Source: Rhodococcus pseudokoreensis
Lineage (GTDB): Bacteria; Actinomycetota; Actinomycetes; Mycobacteriales; Mycobacteriaceae
Direction of reading: 5' to 3'
Assembly (NCBI RefSeq): GCF_017068395.1
Contig: NZ_CP070617.1
Location: forward strand, 38,289 to 102,288
Length of the DNA: 64,000 nucleotides
Below, one piece after another: positions 43,671 to 52,085 of the stretch. The stretch's first letter is position 1. Each line of letters opens with the position of its first letter. Below the pieces are notes generated by a model, which saw only the letters and a list, made by a program, of their open reading frames with translations, searched no databases and was not told the origin of the DNA. The position numbers and the translations under genes are program-made.

Positions 43671-44317
43671 CCGTCCTCGACGGCACGTTTGTACAGGTCC
43701 GTCTTGGTCGCTGCGGGCCGGCCGGCTTCAGCGTACTTGGCCCGGATGCGGGCGAGGTAGTCATTGACCGTGTGCGGGGTCAGCCCGGTCAACCGCGCCA
43801 CCCGGGTGGCTTTCTCACCGGAGGCATACAGGGCCAGGACATCGCGTTGGCGGGGACTCAGCCCGACCTCCGACAGGCCCGGATCGCCGTCGATGGCCGC
43901 GGCCCATTCGGTGGTCACCACCTGCCGGCCGTCCGCGGCCGCGAGGATGGCGGCGACCACCGTGTCATTCGCCTCGGATTTGCGCACCACCCCCAGCACC
44001 CCCGCCCTCGCCGCCAGACGCAGCAGGTACGGATTCTCCGCGCCGGTGAACACCAACGTCTCGAGCCCCGCCGCCCGCAACTCCTCGACGTTCGCTTTCG
44101 GGGACGAACCATCGGCCAGCCGCAGATCCAAGATCACCAGATCGAGGGCCACATCCTGCGCGAGCAACTGCGCCACGGTCGGTGCCGAGGCGGCAATATG
44201 CAGTCGGAGATGGTCGGCAACCATCGCCTCCAGCCCCGCCACCACCGTTTCGTGATCCTCGACGACCCCGATTCGTCGCACCGCTCCGGCACTCAGGGAC
44301 ACCTCGGGATTGCTCAC
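43637..44317 (-). CDS. LuxR/NarL-family response regulator
   Basis: The protein has 226 residues from GTG 44317, with GAGGTG ribosome site. The receiver domain shows RIGVVEDHETVVAGL (acidic pocket), LVILDLRLADG (phospho-acceptor Asp) and VLGVVRKSEAND (Lys). The C-terminal HTH is LSPRQRDVLALYASGEKATRVARLTGLTPHTVNDYLARIRAKYAEAGRP. The gene overlaps the kinase gene and is the first of a three-gene signalling operon. The regulated genes are probably the secreted-protein genes nearby. Confidence 0.85.
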   Translation of the reverse strand: MSNPEVSLSAGAVRRIGVVEDHETVVAGLEAMVADHLRLHIAASAPTVAQLLAQDVALDLVILDLRLADGSSPKANVEELRAAGLETLVFTGAENPYLLRLAARAGVLGVVRKSEANDTVVAAILAAADGRQVVTTEWAAAIDGDPGLSEVGLSPRQRDVLALYASGEKATRVARLTGLTPHTVNDYLARIRAKYAEAGRPAATKTDLYKRAVEDGWLPVPEHPNR

Positions 44318-44598
44318 TTGCACCTCACAGTTGGATTCCGCACGGATCGTCAGAACATAACAGCCGGTTGCTCGGCAGTAACTGCCAGGTTTCGGCGCGC
44401 CGGTGGACCACCCACGGTCACCACCGAAATCGACACCACACGGAGAGGGCTCCGAGCGGTTACGAGGCAGCGCGCACTGTGGTGAACACCGCCTCGTGGC
44501 CTGTCCGCGGCACCAGCGCGTCCTCGTCCGCGACCGGTTGACTGCTGACGGCTGGCGCCGTCGGCAGTCAACCGGGGTGGTCGGCCGCCGATGCCGAG

Positions 44599-45069
44599 TC
44601 AGCCGTCGTTCTCCGGGTTTTCGAGCGGGGGGACTTGGCTGAGGTCGAGGCCGGGGAGCAGGATGCAAGCTTCTCCCGCAGTGTTGGTGTGCATGCCGTA
44701 GACGGCGGAGACGACTGGGCCGGCACCGGTTTCGGCGAGGGCGATCGGCAACGTGCCGATCCACGGGGTGCCGGCGGGGGCGTTGGCGAACGCCTGTGAC
44801 CCGGCTACTCCGGTGGCCAGGTTCAGGTAGGCGACATGGGCGCCCTTGCCGTTCGGATCCCGGAGGAAGTAGAACACCTGCTCGCCGCCGAGGGTGGCAT
44901 TGTCGGTGGCGACCTGGGACTCGGCGGCACCGATTCCTGCGGGGCACAGCATCGGGGTGGGTTGAATGTCGATCGGTGCGGCGACGCCCAGGCCGGTCGC
45001 GGCGAATCCGGCGGCGGCCCCAACTGTGACGACAACGACCGCACGGACAACGGATCTGGTCGTACTCAT
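44599..45069 (-). CDS. small secreted protein, cluster paralogue
   Basis: The protein has 156 residues from ATG 45069. The signal peptide (basic MSTTRSVVR, hydrophobic core ending GVAA) is followed by a mature domain with two Cys and VAYLNLATGVAG..TGAGPVVSAVYG..LLPG. This shares the NL-TG-x-x-G, TG-x-G-V and LPG pattern of the proteins at 45354, 45946 and 47187, so they form a paralogous family. The function is unknown; surface or extracellular location is likely. Confidence 0.62.
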   Translation of the reverse strand: MSTTRSVVRAVVVVTVGAAAGFAATGLGVAAPIDIQPTPMLCPAGIGAAESQVATDNATLGGEQVFYFLRDPNGKGAHVAYLNLATGVAGSQAFANAPAGTPWIGTLPIALAETGAGPVVSAVYGMHTNTAGEACILLPGLDLSQVPPLENPENDG

Positions 45070-45353
45070 CGGCGCGTCTCCTCCATCAGGGTCTCCCCGA
45101 CCCACGAAGGGACGTTACCGGTGGTACTGATGTTGCTGATGGTGGGTAATGGATCCGGTGTCATTTCGTGACCGAGCCAAGGCTTATCGCCGTCCCCCAG
45201 GTGGGCGTGCAATGAGGCCGCGGGGAGGTATCGCAACGGGTCCAGGACAACCCGCGCCGATAATCGCGTGCCACCCAGACCCAGGAGGCAGTCGATACGA
45301 CTTCTCCGGCCGGTCGGGGCAATTCCGTGCAGCCGGGACGGGCGAGGTAGCGG

Positions 45354-45773
45354 CTACGGCACGACGAAGATGCCGTTCGCGCCGAAGTATTCGTTCCCGG
45401 CGGTCAGTGTCGCGGTCACCACGCCAGAGCCGGTGTGCACCACCGCGGGTCCGCTGCTGTAGATCGGTGCGACCCCCGATGCTCCGGTGCCGAGGTTGTG
45501 CCAGTGCACCCAGTACGCGCCCGCGCCGGTGAATGGCCGGGGAGCCGGGAAGGTGATGATGCCGGGCGTCTCGCCCGTGATCGCCACCGGGTAATCGACA
45601 CACCCCGGGGTGCAGATCCCGAAGATGGTGGAGTACCACACCCGCGGAATCTGGAAGGGTGTGGTCGCCGGCGCCGCGGACGCTGCACCCGCAGCGATCG
45701 ACAGGAGTGTCACCACCACACCATCTGGGTGCGAAGGTGAATCGACATCCGCCGCAATAACCGAATCGGACAT
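45354..45773 (-). CDS. small secreted-family protein with altered N-terminus
   Basis: The frame has 139 residues. Its C-terminal 100 residues match the family (YWVHWHNLGTGASGVAPIY, HTGSGVVTATLTAGNEYFG). The N-terminus before VVVTLLSIAAGAASAAPA is acidic instead of basic, so the signal peptide seems incomplete. A LuxR-gene fragment on the opposite strand lies just past its start (45789-45854), suggesting a rearrangement replaced the original start. It may be nonfunctional or poorly exported. Confidence 0.5.
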   Translation of the reverse strand: MSDSVIAADVDSPSHPDGVVVTLLSIAAGAASAAPATTPFQIPRVWYSTIFGICTPGCVDYPVAITGETPGIITFPAPRPFTGAGAYWVHWHNLGTGASGVAPIYSSGPAVVHTGSGVVTATLTAGNEYFGANGIFVVP

Positions 45774-45788
45774 CAGCTTGCACGCAGA

Positions 45789-45854
45789 CTGGGCGTTCCC
45801 GCATCAGCGAAGACTGCGCTGCTGGTTGAAGCCCTGCATGACCACATCCTCGCG
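45789..45854 (+). pseudogene. remnant of a LuxR-HTH gene 3' end
   Basis: On the + strand the 22 codons read LGVPASAKTALLVEALHDHI and two more residues. This parallels TGRPASNKAALLVRVLQDHI at the C-terminus of the LuxR-type protein at 46431-46700. No start or complete HTH is present. It looks like a leftover of a duplicated and inverted regulator gene. Confidence 0.4.
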
Positions 45855-45945
45855 CCGCCGAATTCGACGAAGCATCCCCTATCGGAATCTGCGTTGCGCC
45901 TCGACGACACCCACCCGGGTGACCGCGCATTCGGCGCGGGCACTT

Positions 45946-46392
45946 CTACGGGACGATCCACGCACCTGCGCCGGGTAATACGGTGATCGGCGAGCCAGCT
46001 AACCCGCTCACCGTGACCGTCGCGACCAGCACACCGGGCCCGGTGACGGCGACCGCGCGGGGGTCGAATGGGCGTCCCACCCCGGTGGCGCCGGTGGCCC
46101 CGGTCGACAGGTTGCGCCAATGGACGAGGCAGAGACACCCGTACTCGGCGCCGACGAATCGGGTGCTTCCCGGGGAGTCGGGATCGGTTCTGGCCTTAAC
46201 ATGCTGCGCGACCAACGGGCCGCCAAGACCCGTCGGGCCGGTCGCGACACCGAAAACCGGAATGGGCAACACGGTGTCCGCCGGCGCGGCCGCGGCACTG
46301 GGTGCACCGACCAGCAGAGCGGCCGACAGCATCACCATGACGGTGCCGGCCGCCACGCGGAGTGAGGACGGAATGAACCGGCGGTGTGGCAT
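45946..46392 (-). CDS. small secreted protein, cluster paralogue
   Basis: The protein has 148 residues with a clear signal peptide (MPHRRFIPSSLRVAAG.. ending SAAAAPAD). The mature domain has TVLPIPVFGVATGPTGL, a Cys pair (YGCLCLVHWRNLSTGATG) and a C-terminal VATVTVSGLAGSPITVLPGAG. It is closely related to 47187-47633, sharing TVLPIP, HWRNL, TGATG and ITVLPGAG. The function is unknown. The LuxR-HTH gene 46431-46700 lies 38 bases upstream and may control it. Confidence 0.68.
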   Translation of the reverse strand: MPHRRFIPSSLRVAAGTVMVMLSAALLVGAPSAAAAPADTVLPIPVFGVATGPTGLGGPLVAQHVKARTDPDSPGSTRFVGAEYGCLCLVHWRNLSTGATGATGVGRPFDPRAVAVTGPGVLVATVTVSGLAGSPITVLPGAGAWIVP

Positions 46393-46430
46393 GGGTGTCC
46401 TTCCCTGGGGACGACGCGGATTTCTACGGT

Positions 46431-46700
46431 TTATACGTCGTCGAGTTCGGCCAGCGTAAGGATGTGGTCCTGCAGTACTCGCACCAGCAGCGCGGCCTTG
46501 TTCGATGCTGGCCGCCCCGTCCGCGCGTACTTGTCCCGAACACGACTCAGATGGGTGTTAATGGTGCCCAATCCGATTCCTAGCTTCGTTGCGGCAGCGG
46601 TCTTGGATTCACTCCGCACCCATACCCGCAGAACCTCGACCTCGCGCCGGGTCAGGGACGGCCGGATGAGTGGGGGAGCCGGAGCCGATGACATATCCAC
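46431..46700 (-). CDS. LuxR-type HTH protein without receiver domain
   Basis: This 89-residue protein consists of a LuxR/GerE helix-turn-helix: LTRREVEVLRVWVRSESKTAAATKLGIGLGTINTHLSRVRDKYARTGRPASNKAALL. No receiver or ligand domain is present. It resembles the DNA-binding half of the regulator at 43637-44317. It is upstream of, and co-directional with, the secreted-protein gene at 45946 and probably forms a unit with it. Confidence 0.75.
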   Translation of the reverse strand: MDMSSAPAPPLIRPSLTRREVEVLRVWVRSESKTAAATKLGIGLGTINTHLSRVRDKYARTGRPASNKAALLVRVLQDHILTLAELDDV

Positions 46701-47186
46701 TCATTCGTCTCCGATCACGTCGTCGTTACCAGGTGCACAGTGGCATCCGTCATCCATCTGGTCGCCTGACGGGACGGTGCCGCCAGCGCCGGGAAGGTCC
46801 GTCCTGTCGGGCCGGACGTGGTCGCCGTTGCGCCATTGTCGTGAACATCCCTGCCGCACACGCTGAGTGATCTACTGCTCGCTGCTGGTGCCGGCACGCG
46901 AACCGTACCCCGAATCCGGACGGGGTTGCGTGCCCCTACTTTTGCTGTCTCGGCAGCGACCACCGCCTGGTCTACGGTCGAACCGTCACTGATGGGCCGA
47001 CCGGGCGTCGCGGGTTCGGACACCTCGCAGGCACCGATAGCCACGGAGGTCGGGAGGAAATCGTGGAGGAGAGCGGATCACCCAGTGGACGAGGCGATTG
47101 TCGTAACAACTGGATTCAGTTATGCGACGGCTTCTCCGCGGATAGTGTCCGAGTCGAAGTTTACGTACCCGAGGTGAGGCAGGACC
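46701..47186. other. 486-bp intergenic region between divergent genes
   Basis: This interval lies between the LuxR-HTH gene (-) and the secreted-protein gene (+). It has only short open frames without motifs on either strand. It probably contains the divergent promoters of both genes; no clear operator was seen. Confidence 0.45.
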
Positions 47187-47633
47187 ATGACAGGTACAAG
47201 GCGCATTCGATGTCGATACCGCACTGCAATCGGCGCTGTGCTTGCCGCGCTCAACACCATGCTCCTGGCCGGTGCGCCCAGTGCTGCGGCCGCCCCGACG
47301 GACACCGTCCTGCCCATCCCGGTCGCCGGCATCGCGACCGGCCCGACCGGGCTCCTGCTGCCCCTGGTCGGACAGCACGTCACGGCCACCACCGATCCCG
47401 ATCTGCCGGGCATCACCCGATTCGCCGGTACCGAACGCGCCTGCGCCTGCGCGATCCATTGGCGCAACCTGACGACCGGGGCCACCGGCACCGCGAATCT
47501 CTGGTTCGGGCCACCTACGAGCGGGGGAACGGCGGTGACCGGGTCCGGGATCCTGGTCGCCACCGTCACCACCAGTGGTGTCGGGTGGCCGATCACGGTC
47601 CTGCCCGGCGCCGGACTGTGGACCGTCCCCTGA
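47187..47633 (+). CDS. small secreted protein, cluster paralogue
   Basis: The protein has 148 residues from ATG 47187. The signal peptide (basic MTGTRRIRCRYR, hydrophobic core, cleavage near AAAAPT) is followed by TVLPIPVAGIATGPTGL, CACAIHWRNLTTGATG and ITVLPGAGLWTVP. It is the closest relative of 45946-46392 but on the opposite strand, so an inverted duplication occurred. Two nearby Cys (RACAC) are conserved with the paralogue. The function is unknown. Confidence 0.68.
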   Translation: MTGTRRIRCRYRTAIGAVLAALNTMLLAGAPSAAAAPTDTVLPIPVAGIATGPTGLLLPLVGQHVTATTDPDLPGITRFAGTERACACAIHWRNLTTGATGTANLWFGPPTSGGTAVTGSGILVATVTTSGVGWPITVLPGAGLWTVP

Positions 47634-47810
47634 TCTCCGCTGCGCAGACAATCCGGTCCGGCCGTCAACGGCCAGTAAGGAGTGGTTCCGCAATCGTTCA
47701 GGCCGCATATCTCCCCGGCTCGCTGTTGCCCCTCGACGAAGGTCGCGCGCGTGCCGTGAAGCTTGCCGCCACGTCGGTGGCAAAGGCTCAAGAGGGGATT
47801 GTCCCCTGAA

Positions 47811-47920
47811 GAAATGCCACCAAGTTGAGACAGATTACGGTGGCCATGCTGCGAGATTAGTGACATATCCGCAGGTCGCAGCGTCTCGAAATGTCATCGG
47901 CCGTGAGGCCCTACAGCTCC
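47811..47920 (+). repeat. 110-bp interspersed repeat, copy R1
   Basis: This copy begins GAAATGCCAC and includes TTGAGACAGATT, GGTGGCCA, TCCGCAG and GCGTCTCGAAATGTCAT. A second copy of equal length lies at 53801-53910 in the same orientation, with conserved blocks throughout. Several GAGAC/GTCTC motifs suggest protein-binding sites. The remainder of the 47634-48049 gap contains no gene I can support except for the terminator of ardC. Confidence 0.7.
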
Positions 47921-48005
47921 ATTCAGAGGACACCGCAGGTGGCCTCCACCGGACCGCAGGGGAGGTGCCACCCAAGCGGCGGCCGCGCACACATCCGCAC
48001 GCACG

Positions 48006-48036
48006 AGATGGCCCCGAACCGTAGCCGTTCGGGGCC
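48006..48036 (-). terminator. ardC terminator hairpin
   Basis: ATGGCCCCGAAC (48006-48017) pairs perfectly with GTTCGGGGCCAT (48025-48036) around a 7-base loop, just after the - strand ardC stop at 48050. The stem and loop resemble the hairpin at 19472-19496 behind DUF4192. Confidence 0.75.
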
Positions 48037-48049
48037 ATCTGTTGCCACG

Positions 48050-48949
48050 TCAGGCTGCGGCAGTCTCGTCTGCGTTGCTTTCGGACTGGGGTGCGAGAGC
48101 GGTGGCGAGAGTGTGCACGGTCGCGAGCACGGTGTGTGCGGTCTCGGTGACGGCGGCGGTGTCTCCGTCCGCCCATGTGGCGATGTAGCCGATGCTGTAC
48201 TCGCTGGTGTCCAGGCCGAGGAGTCCGGCGAGGACGTACGCGACGGATTCGGCTTCGACTTCGGCGCGGCCCCGGTGCAACTCGGCCGGGTTGATGTTGT
48301 CGGCGGCGTGCATCAACGCGTGGGCGGCTTCGTGGATCATTGTTTTGGCGGCCTGCGCCGGGCTGAGGGTCGCGTCGACGACGATGCGGCGGGATCCGTC
48401 CAGGGTGGTGTATCCATTGGTCTGGCCGGGGATGGTCTCGCGGGTCACGGTCCACCCCTGGCCGGTCATGATGTCGCGGACCCGGTCGAGGATCGCAGCG
48501 GTGTCCTCACCCTCGAGACGGCGGGCGATCGGCTCGGGCTGCGGGTGTCCCTCGATCGGGTCGGTCTGGGAGATGTCGAACACCGACAGCACCGGGTAGG
48601 TCGGCACCTTGCGCTTGGTCTCTTCTCCGGTGTCCGGGTCGGTCTCGGTGACCGTGCGGGTGCTGTAACCGAAAATGCGGATGGACTTCTCACCTTTGCG
48701 GACCTGCCGTCCCTGTTCCTGCCACTTGCGGAACCCGGCGACCTGGGTCGCATACGGGAGCTGGGCCATGATCAATAACACGTTTTTGAAGCTGTAGGAG
48801 TGGAACGCGGCAGCGGCAGTCAGGTAGGCGACCCACTGCTCCGAGTCGGTCAGGGCGTCGACCTTCGCGGTGATGGTCTCGTGCAGCTGCGCGGCGAGCT
48901 GGCGGCGCTCCTCGGCCCGGTCGGTGCTGTCCTTCTTGGTGGCTCCCAT
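48050..48949 (-). CDS. ardC: ArdC antirestriction protein
   Basis: The protein has 299 residues from ATG 48949, after GGGGAGAACTC. The N-terminal part matches the ArdC ssDNA-binding domain (WVAYLTAAAAFHSYSFKNVLLIMAQLPYATQVAGFRKWQEQGRQVRKGEKSIRIFGY). The C-terminal part is a zincin metallopeptidase with HEAAHALMH near residue 204. ArdC is a conjugation leading-region protein that protects incoming ssDNA from restriction. It is preceded by the nested inverted-repeat element B, as DUF4192 is by element A. The start and N-terminal motifs are strong. Confidence 0.88.
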   Translation of the reverse strand: MGATKKDSTDRAEERRQLAAQLHETITAKVDALTDSEQWVAYLTAAAAFHSYSFKNVLLIMAQLPYATQVAGFRKWQEQGRQVRKGEKSIRIFGYSTRTVTETDPDTGEETKRKVPTYPVLSVFDISQTDPIEGHPQPEPIARRLEGEDTAAILDRVRDIMTGQGWTVTRETIPGQTNGYTTLDGSRRIVVDATLSPAQAAKTMIHEAAHALMHAADNINPAELHRGRAEVEAESVAYVLAGLLGLDTSEYSIGYIATWADGDTAAVTETAHTVLATVHTLATALAPQSESNADETAAA

Positions 48950-48992
48950 GAGTTCTCCCCTTTGCGCTGAACCGGTGGCCGGGTGCCCCGAC

Positions 48993-49242
48993 CGTTCTTT
49001 TTGCCCTTCTGGCAGGGAAAAGTCGGACCGGCTAGGGGGCCGGGAGTGCATACCTCTGGGCCGGGAAAGTTCTCTCGGGGAGCGTGCGAGCCGAGAGAAC
49101 TTTCCCGGAGCCTTGTGCCGGCGCGCCCGCGCCGCCAGGGGTTGCGCGAAGGTCACCGCCGGTCAGAATTTGAACGCCAGGAGGCAAAACAGCAAGAGTC
49201 TTCCCTCTGGGCGCCAGCGGAGCAGAGCTGAGGGTCTCGAGA
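48993..49242 (-). repeat. nested inverted-repeat element, copy B (upstream of ardC)
   Basis: This 250-base element is homologous to 20561-20810. Its central stem is CCGGGAAAGTTCTCTCGG (49061-49078) paired perfectly with 49091-49108, around a 12-base loop GGAGCGTGCGAG. The corresponding stem of copy A has a different sequence but is also paired, while the loop differs at one base. The outer GTTCTTTTTGCC and CCAGGGGTTGC blocks and the terminal GGGTCTCGAGA are shared with copy A. It lies in the ardC leader, about 45 bases upstream of the start. Confidence 0.75.
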
Positions 49243-49254
49243 GTGATGGCCAAA

Positions 49255-49301
49255 TCTCATCTGGGATGGCCACTCAGTGGCCAGTTGGCCGTTGGGTGAG
49301 A
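49255..49301. repeat. 47-bp TCTCAT/GTGAGA palindromic element, copy 2
   Basis: TCTCAT (49255-49260) and GTGAGA (49296-49301) enclose the perfect palindrome TGGCCACTCAGTGGCCA (49267-49283). It has the same design as the units at 20823-20870 and 49349-49396, but with a different inner palindrome. Confidence 0.5.
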
Positions 49302-49348
49302 TTGCATTCGACGTGGCGGCGTGGCTGGTCTCGAATCTGGCGACGGAA

Positions 49349-49396
49349 TCTCACGGCGAGTGGCGGGCCGGTGGCGGATCCGCCATCGTGGTGAGA
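49349..49396. repeat. 48-bp TCTCAC/GTGAGA palindromic element, copy 3
   Basis: TCTCAC (49349-49354) and GTGAGA (49391-49396) enclose GGCGGATCCGCC (49373-49384). It is nearly identical in design and length to 20823-20870. The 49397-49585 remainder has no supported gene. Confidence 0.6.
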
Positions 49397-49585
49397 CTCG
49401 CCCACTTCGGCGTGATCCAGATCGTCGGGGTCCCGATTGACGCCCCGAAAGCAAAACCATCACCGGACGGGGCTACCGGAACGGCGCTGGTCAGCGAGTT
49501 CCGGTCAACGGCCGGCTTTCGGGACGTGCCAGTGCGGGTTGCCTATACGGAATCCGTTGCGGCCCGTGGCCAGGGTGACAGCGAG

Positions 49586-50578
49586 TCAGGCGGCGGAGAC
49601 GGCCGTGCGGTCGTCCCGGACGAGGCGCGGGACCACGCGCACGTAGATGACCATCCCGACGACTTCGACGAGTGTTTGGGTGACCACGACGACCGCAGCA
49701 ACCGCGAGCTGGTCGGGCAGTGCCAAGGCCAGCGGGAGCACGACCAGGGAGTTGCGGGTGGCACCTGTGAACACCACGGCCCGCCCCGACGGGACATCCA
49801 GGCGGAACAGCCGGGCGATCGCCCATCCGGCGAACGCCATCACCACGAGGAACGCCGCGTAGAAGGGCACCACCGCGGCCACGTCGGCGAAGTTGCCGTC
49901 CAGCTTCGGTATCTGGGAGGCGACCACGACCAGGAGGGTGGCGGCCATCAACGGCACCATGATCGACGTCGCGGCATCGGATACCTTCCGGCCCAATGCT
50001 GCCCGAGCGGACCAGAACTGGGTCGCCCACGCCAGCGCCAGGGGGATGACGATCAGCACCACGAACGCTTCCACGAAGGGGCCGGTCTCGACGATGTCGG
50101 ACAGGTCCGAACCCATGAACATGAGCAGGAACAGCGGCAACAGGAGCATCTGGGTGACCAACAACAGTGGGGTCGCGGCGAGGAGCCGTCGGCTGCTGCC
50201 GCCGGCGAGGCCGCTGAAGACGATCACGTAGTCCACACACGGGCACAGCAGCACCAGCAACACCCCGACCCGCACGGCCTGGTCGGCGGGCAGGAACGTG
50301 AACATGGCCGCCACCACGAGCGGCACGACCACGAAGTTCACGACCATCGTGGCCGACAGGAACCGCCCGTCGCGCAGCGACCGCACCAGTTCGGCGGCGG
50401 GGACCTGCAGGAAGGTCACGTACAGCAGGGCGCCGAGTACCGGGTTGATCGCGTGCTCGAGGCCCGGGCCTGCTGCCGGGACGGCCCAGCCGAGCCCGGC
50501 GCCGACGACCATTGCCGCGAGGTAGATCGCCACCTGGTGGTGTTCCATGCGTTCGACAACGCCCTGCGGCTGCGCCAC
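49586..50578 (-). CDS. arsenite permease-like (Acr3/BASS superfamily)
   Basis: The protein has 330 residues and about ten transmembrane helices. The central LCPCVDYVIVFSGLAGGS segment, with Cys in the fourth helix region, is characteristic of the arsenic-resistance/bile-acid-symporter superfamily, where the Cys is needed for arsenite transport in Acr3. A C-terminal GATRNSLVVLPLALALP motif is also conserved. It follows the MerT-like and MerR genes in one operon, supporting metalloid efflux. A different anion substrate is possible. Confidence 0.7.
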   Translation of the reverse strand: MAQPQGVVERMEHHQVAIYLAAMVVGAGLGWAVPAAGPGLEHAINPVLGALLYVTFLQVPAAELVRSLRDGRFLSATMVVNFVVVPLVVAAMFTFLPADQAVRVGVLLVLLCPCVDYVIVFSGLAGGSSRRLLAATPLLLVTQMLLLPLFLLMFMGSDLSDIVETGPFVEAFVVLIVIPLALAWATQFWSARAALGRKVSDAATSIMVPLMAATLLVVVASQIPKLDGNFADVAAVVPFYAAFLVVMAFAGWAIARLFRLDVPSGRAVVFTGATRNSLVVLPLALALPDQLAVAAVVVVTQTLVEVVGMVIYVRVVPRLVRDDRTAVSAA

Positions 50579-50661
50579 TTATCCGACTCCTCGATCGTGT
50601 GCCCCGCGCCGACCGGTCTTGGCGGGCGCACTGAATTCTCGCCCATCGGGGGCATCACAGG

Positions 50662-50973
50662 TCATCGTGATTCGGATATCGTGCGCTCACCCTCGCTGCC
50701 GCCCACCGTGGGCATCTGAAGGTCCACCGTCGTCGCCGCGCAGGAGGCGCTGGCGCGGCGCCGGCGCACTACTGCTAGCAGTGCCAGCGCGGCAAAGATC
50801 GCGACGACGATCAGTGCGGGGACCCATACCGCTCCCACCGCGGAGAGCACGGAGAGCCCACCGAGGACGGTGAGGATGGGGGCTGCGCAGCAGACCGCGC
50901 ACGCGCCGACCGCGGCGGCGCCCACCCCGATCGCCTGCCACCGGGCAGATCCTGGACGCCGGGGTGAGGTCAT
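50662..50973 (-). CDS. MerT-like small membrane protein
   Basis: The protein has 103 residues, with two transmembrane helices and a vicinal Cys pair in the first (CAVCCAAPIL), the hallmark of mercury/metalloid carrier proteins such as MerT. The C-terminus is basic, with one more Cys. The start overlaps the merR-like stop (ATGA at 50970-50973). It probably delivers a thiophilic metal or metalloid across the membrane. Confidence 0.62.
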   Translation of the reverse strand: MTSPRRPGSARWQAIGVGAAAVGACAVCCAAPILTVLGGLSVLSAVGAVWVPALIVVAIFAALALLAVVRRRRASASCAATTVDLQMPTVGGSEGERTISESR

Positions 50974-51749
50974 ACTTTCGCTCCGAACAGTTCGGCCAGT
51001 AGGGCGTGGGCGGTCTCGGGGGCGCGCACAGTCAACGCGAGCGCGTCTGGAGACAGGTGGAGGGTGAAGTCGAAGAAGGCGCAGCAGCCTTGTTCGGCGG
51101 CGGCCAGGCGTGCCACCTCGGCGACCAGGTTGGGGTCGGACGGGAACCGTACGCGGAGACCATCGTCGATCTCTTCACGTCCGGTGGCTGAGTCCAGCAC
51201 CTGCTGCCATTGCTGGGCACGCTCGCCGTATTCGTCGCCGCTGAGGGTGCAGGCCACCGGGACATCCCGCCAGGAGAGACCTGGTGCCGGCTCGGGCCGG
51301 CGTTCGAGTGTCAGAGGCACCGGCGCCGGCGTGGTGGATGTGGCTGGGGCGGTGAGGCAGCCGCAGTCCGGCCCGCAGGCCCCGTCCGGTGCCGGCTCCG
51401 ACAGGTCGGCACGGACACCGGCCAGGTACGCCGAAAACGCCGTCAGTTCCGCGATCCGATTGTCAGCGTCGCCGATCCGGTCGGTGACCATCGGAAGCAT
51501 CCGCTGGCGCACCGAGGCACAGACTCCCTGCTCCCAGACCTCGAGCAGATCACCGATCTCCTCCAGCGGCAGGCCGAGATGCTTGGCCGAGGAGATGAAC
51601 CCCAGCCGCTCGACGGCCTCGTCACCGTAGACCCGATAACCCGATGCCGTCCGTTCGGCGGACAACAGGCCCGCGGTCTCGTAGAACCGCAGCGTCGTGG
51701 CCGGAACCCCGGAGATCTCCGCCAGCTGCGAGATCCGATAAGTGCTCAT
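50970..51749 (-). CDS. MerR-family regulator with extra C-terminal domain
   Basis: The protein has 259 residues from ATG 51749. The N-terminal MerR HTH-wing is clear (YRISQLAEISGVPATTLRFYETAGLLSAERTASGYRVYGDEAVERLGFI), followed by the dimerisation helix and a Cys cluster (CGPDCGC) at ~125-131 that probably binds the metal. A ~110-residue C-terminal extension (LSWRDVPVACTLSGDEYGERAQQW...AAAEQGCCAFFDF) has a further Cys pair; such fusions occur in actinobacterial metal regulators. A palindromic operator lies 14 bases upstream. It likely senses arsenite or mercury. Confidence 0.82.
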   Translation of the reverse strand: MSTYRISQLAEISGVPATTLRFYETAGLLSAERTASGYRVYGDEAVERLGFISSAKHLGLPLEEIGDLLEVWEQGVCASVRQRMLPMVTDRIGDADNRIAELTAFSAYLAGVRADLSEPAPDGACGPDCGCLTAPATSTTPAPVPLTLERRPEPAPGLSWRDVPVACTLSGDEYGERAQQWQQVLDSATGREEIDDGLRVRFPSDPNLVAEVARLAAAEQGCCAFFDFTLHLSPDALALTVRAPETAHALLAELFGAKV

Positions 51750-51762
51750 GAGACGACGGTAA

Positions 51763-51784
51763 ACCTTCGAGTCGACTCGAAGGT
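51763..51784. promoter_or_regulatory. MerR operator palindrome
   Basis: A perfect 22-base palindrome with half-site ACCTTCGAGTC lies just upstream of the merR-like start. MerR-type operators begin ACCTT/ACCTC and sit between unusually spaced -35 and -10 boxes. This one probably controls the merR-merT-like-permease operon. Confidence 0.8.
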
Positions 51785-52085
51785 CAAGCGTAAACGGCAA
51801 GAACTCTGCACTGCTGCCCGGTCACCGATCCGCTCTCGGGACGAGCGCTGACCCCTGCGAGTACGCGCTGGGCGCCGATCACGTCCCGGTGCGGGTTCCC
51901 CAAACGGGTGCGCAGTGCCTCGTTCAGGCTGAGTTCGCGGCTCCAGCGTGACCCGGGATGACCTCGGCGATCGTGCGGCCAGAGTCAGTCACCCGATGGG
52001 CTGCTCGGCCTTGTACTCGGTCGTGAAGGATCGGGCCTCGAACAGACGGGTGCGGACGGACACCGGGGCGCGGGGATATCCTTTT

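Noticed and set aside
46715..47044. 109-residue - strand frame between the LuxR-HTH and secreted-protein genes
   Set aside because: Ala/Thr/Ser-rich with no motif, and it lies in the probable divergent promoter region.
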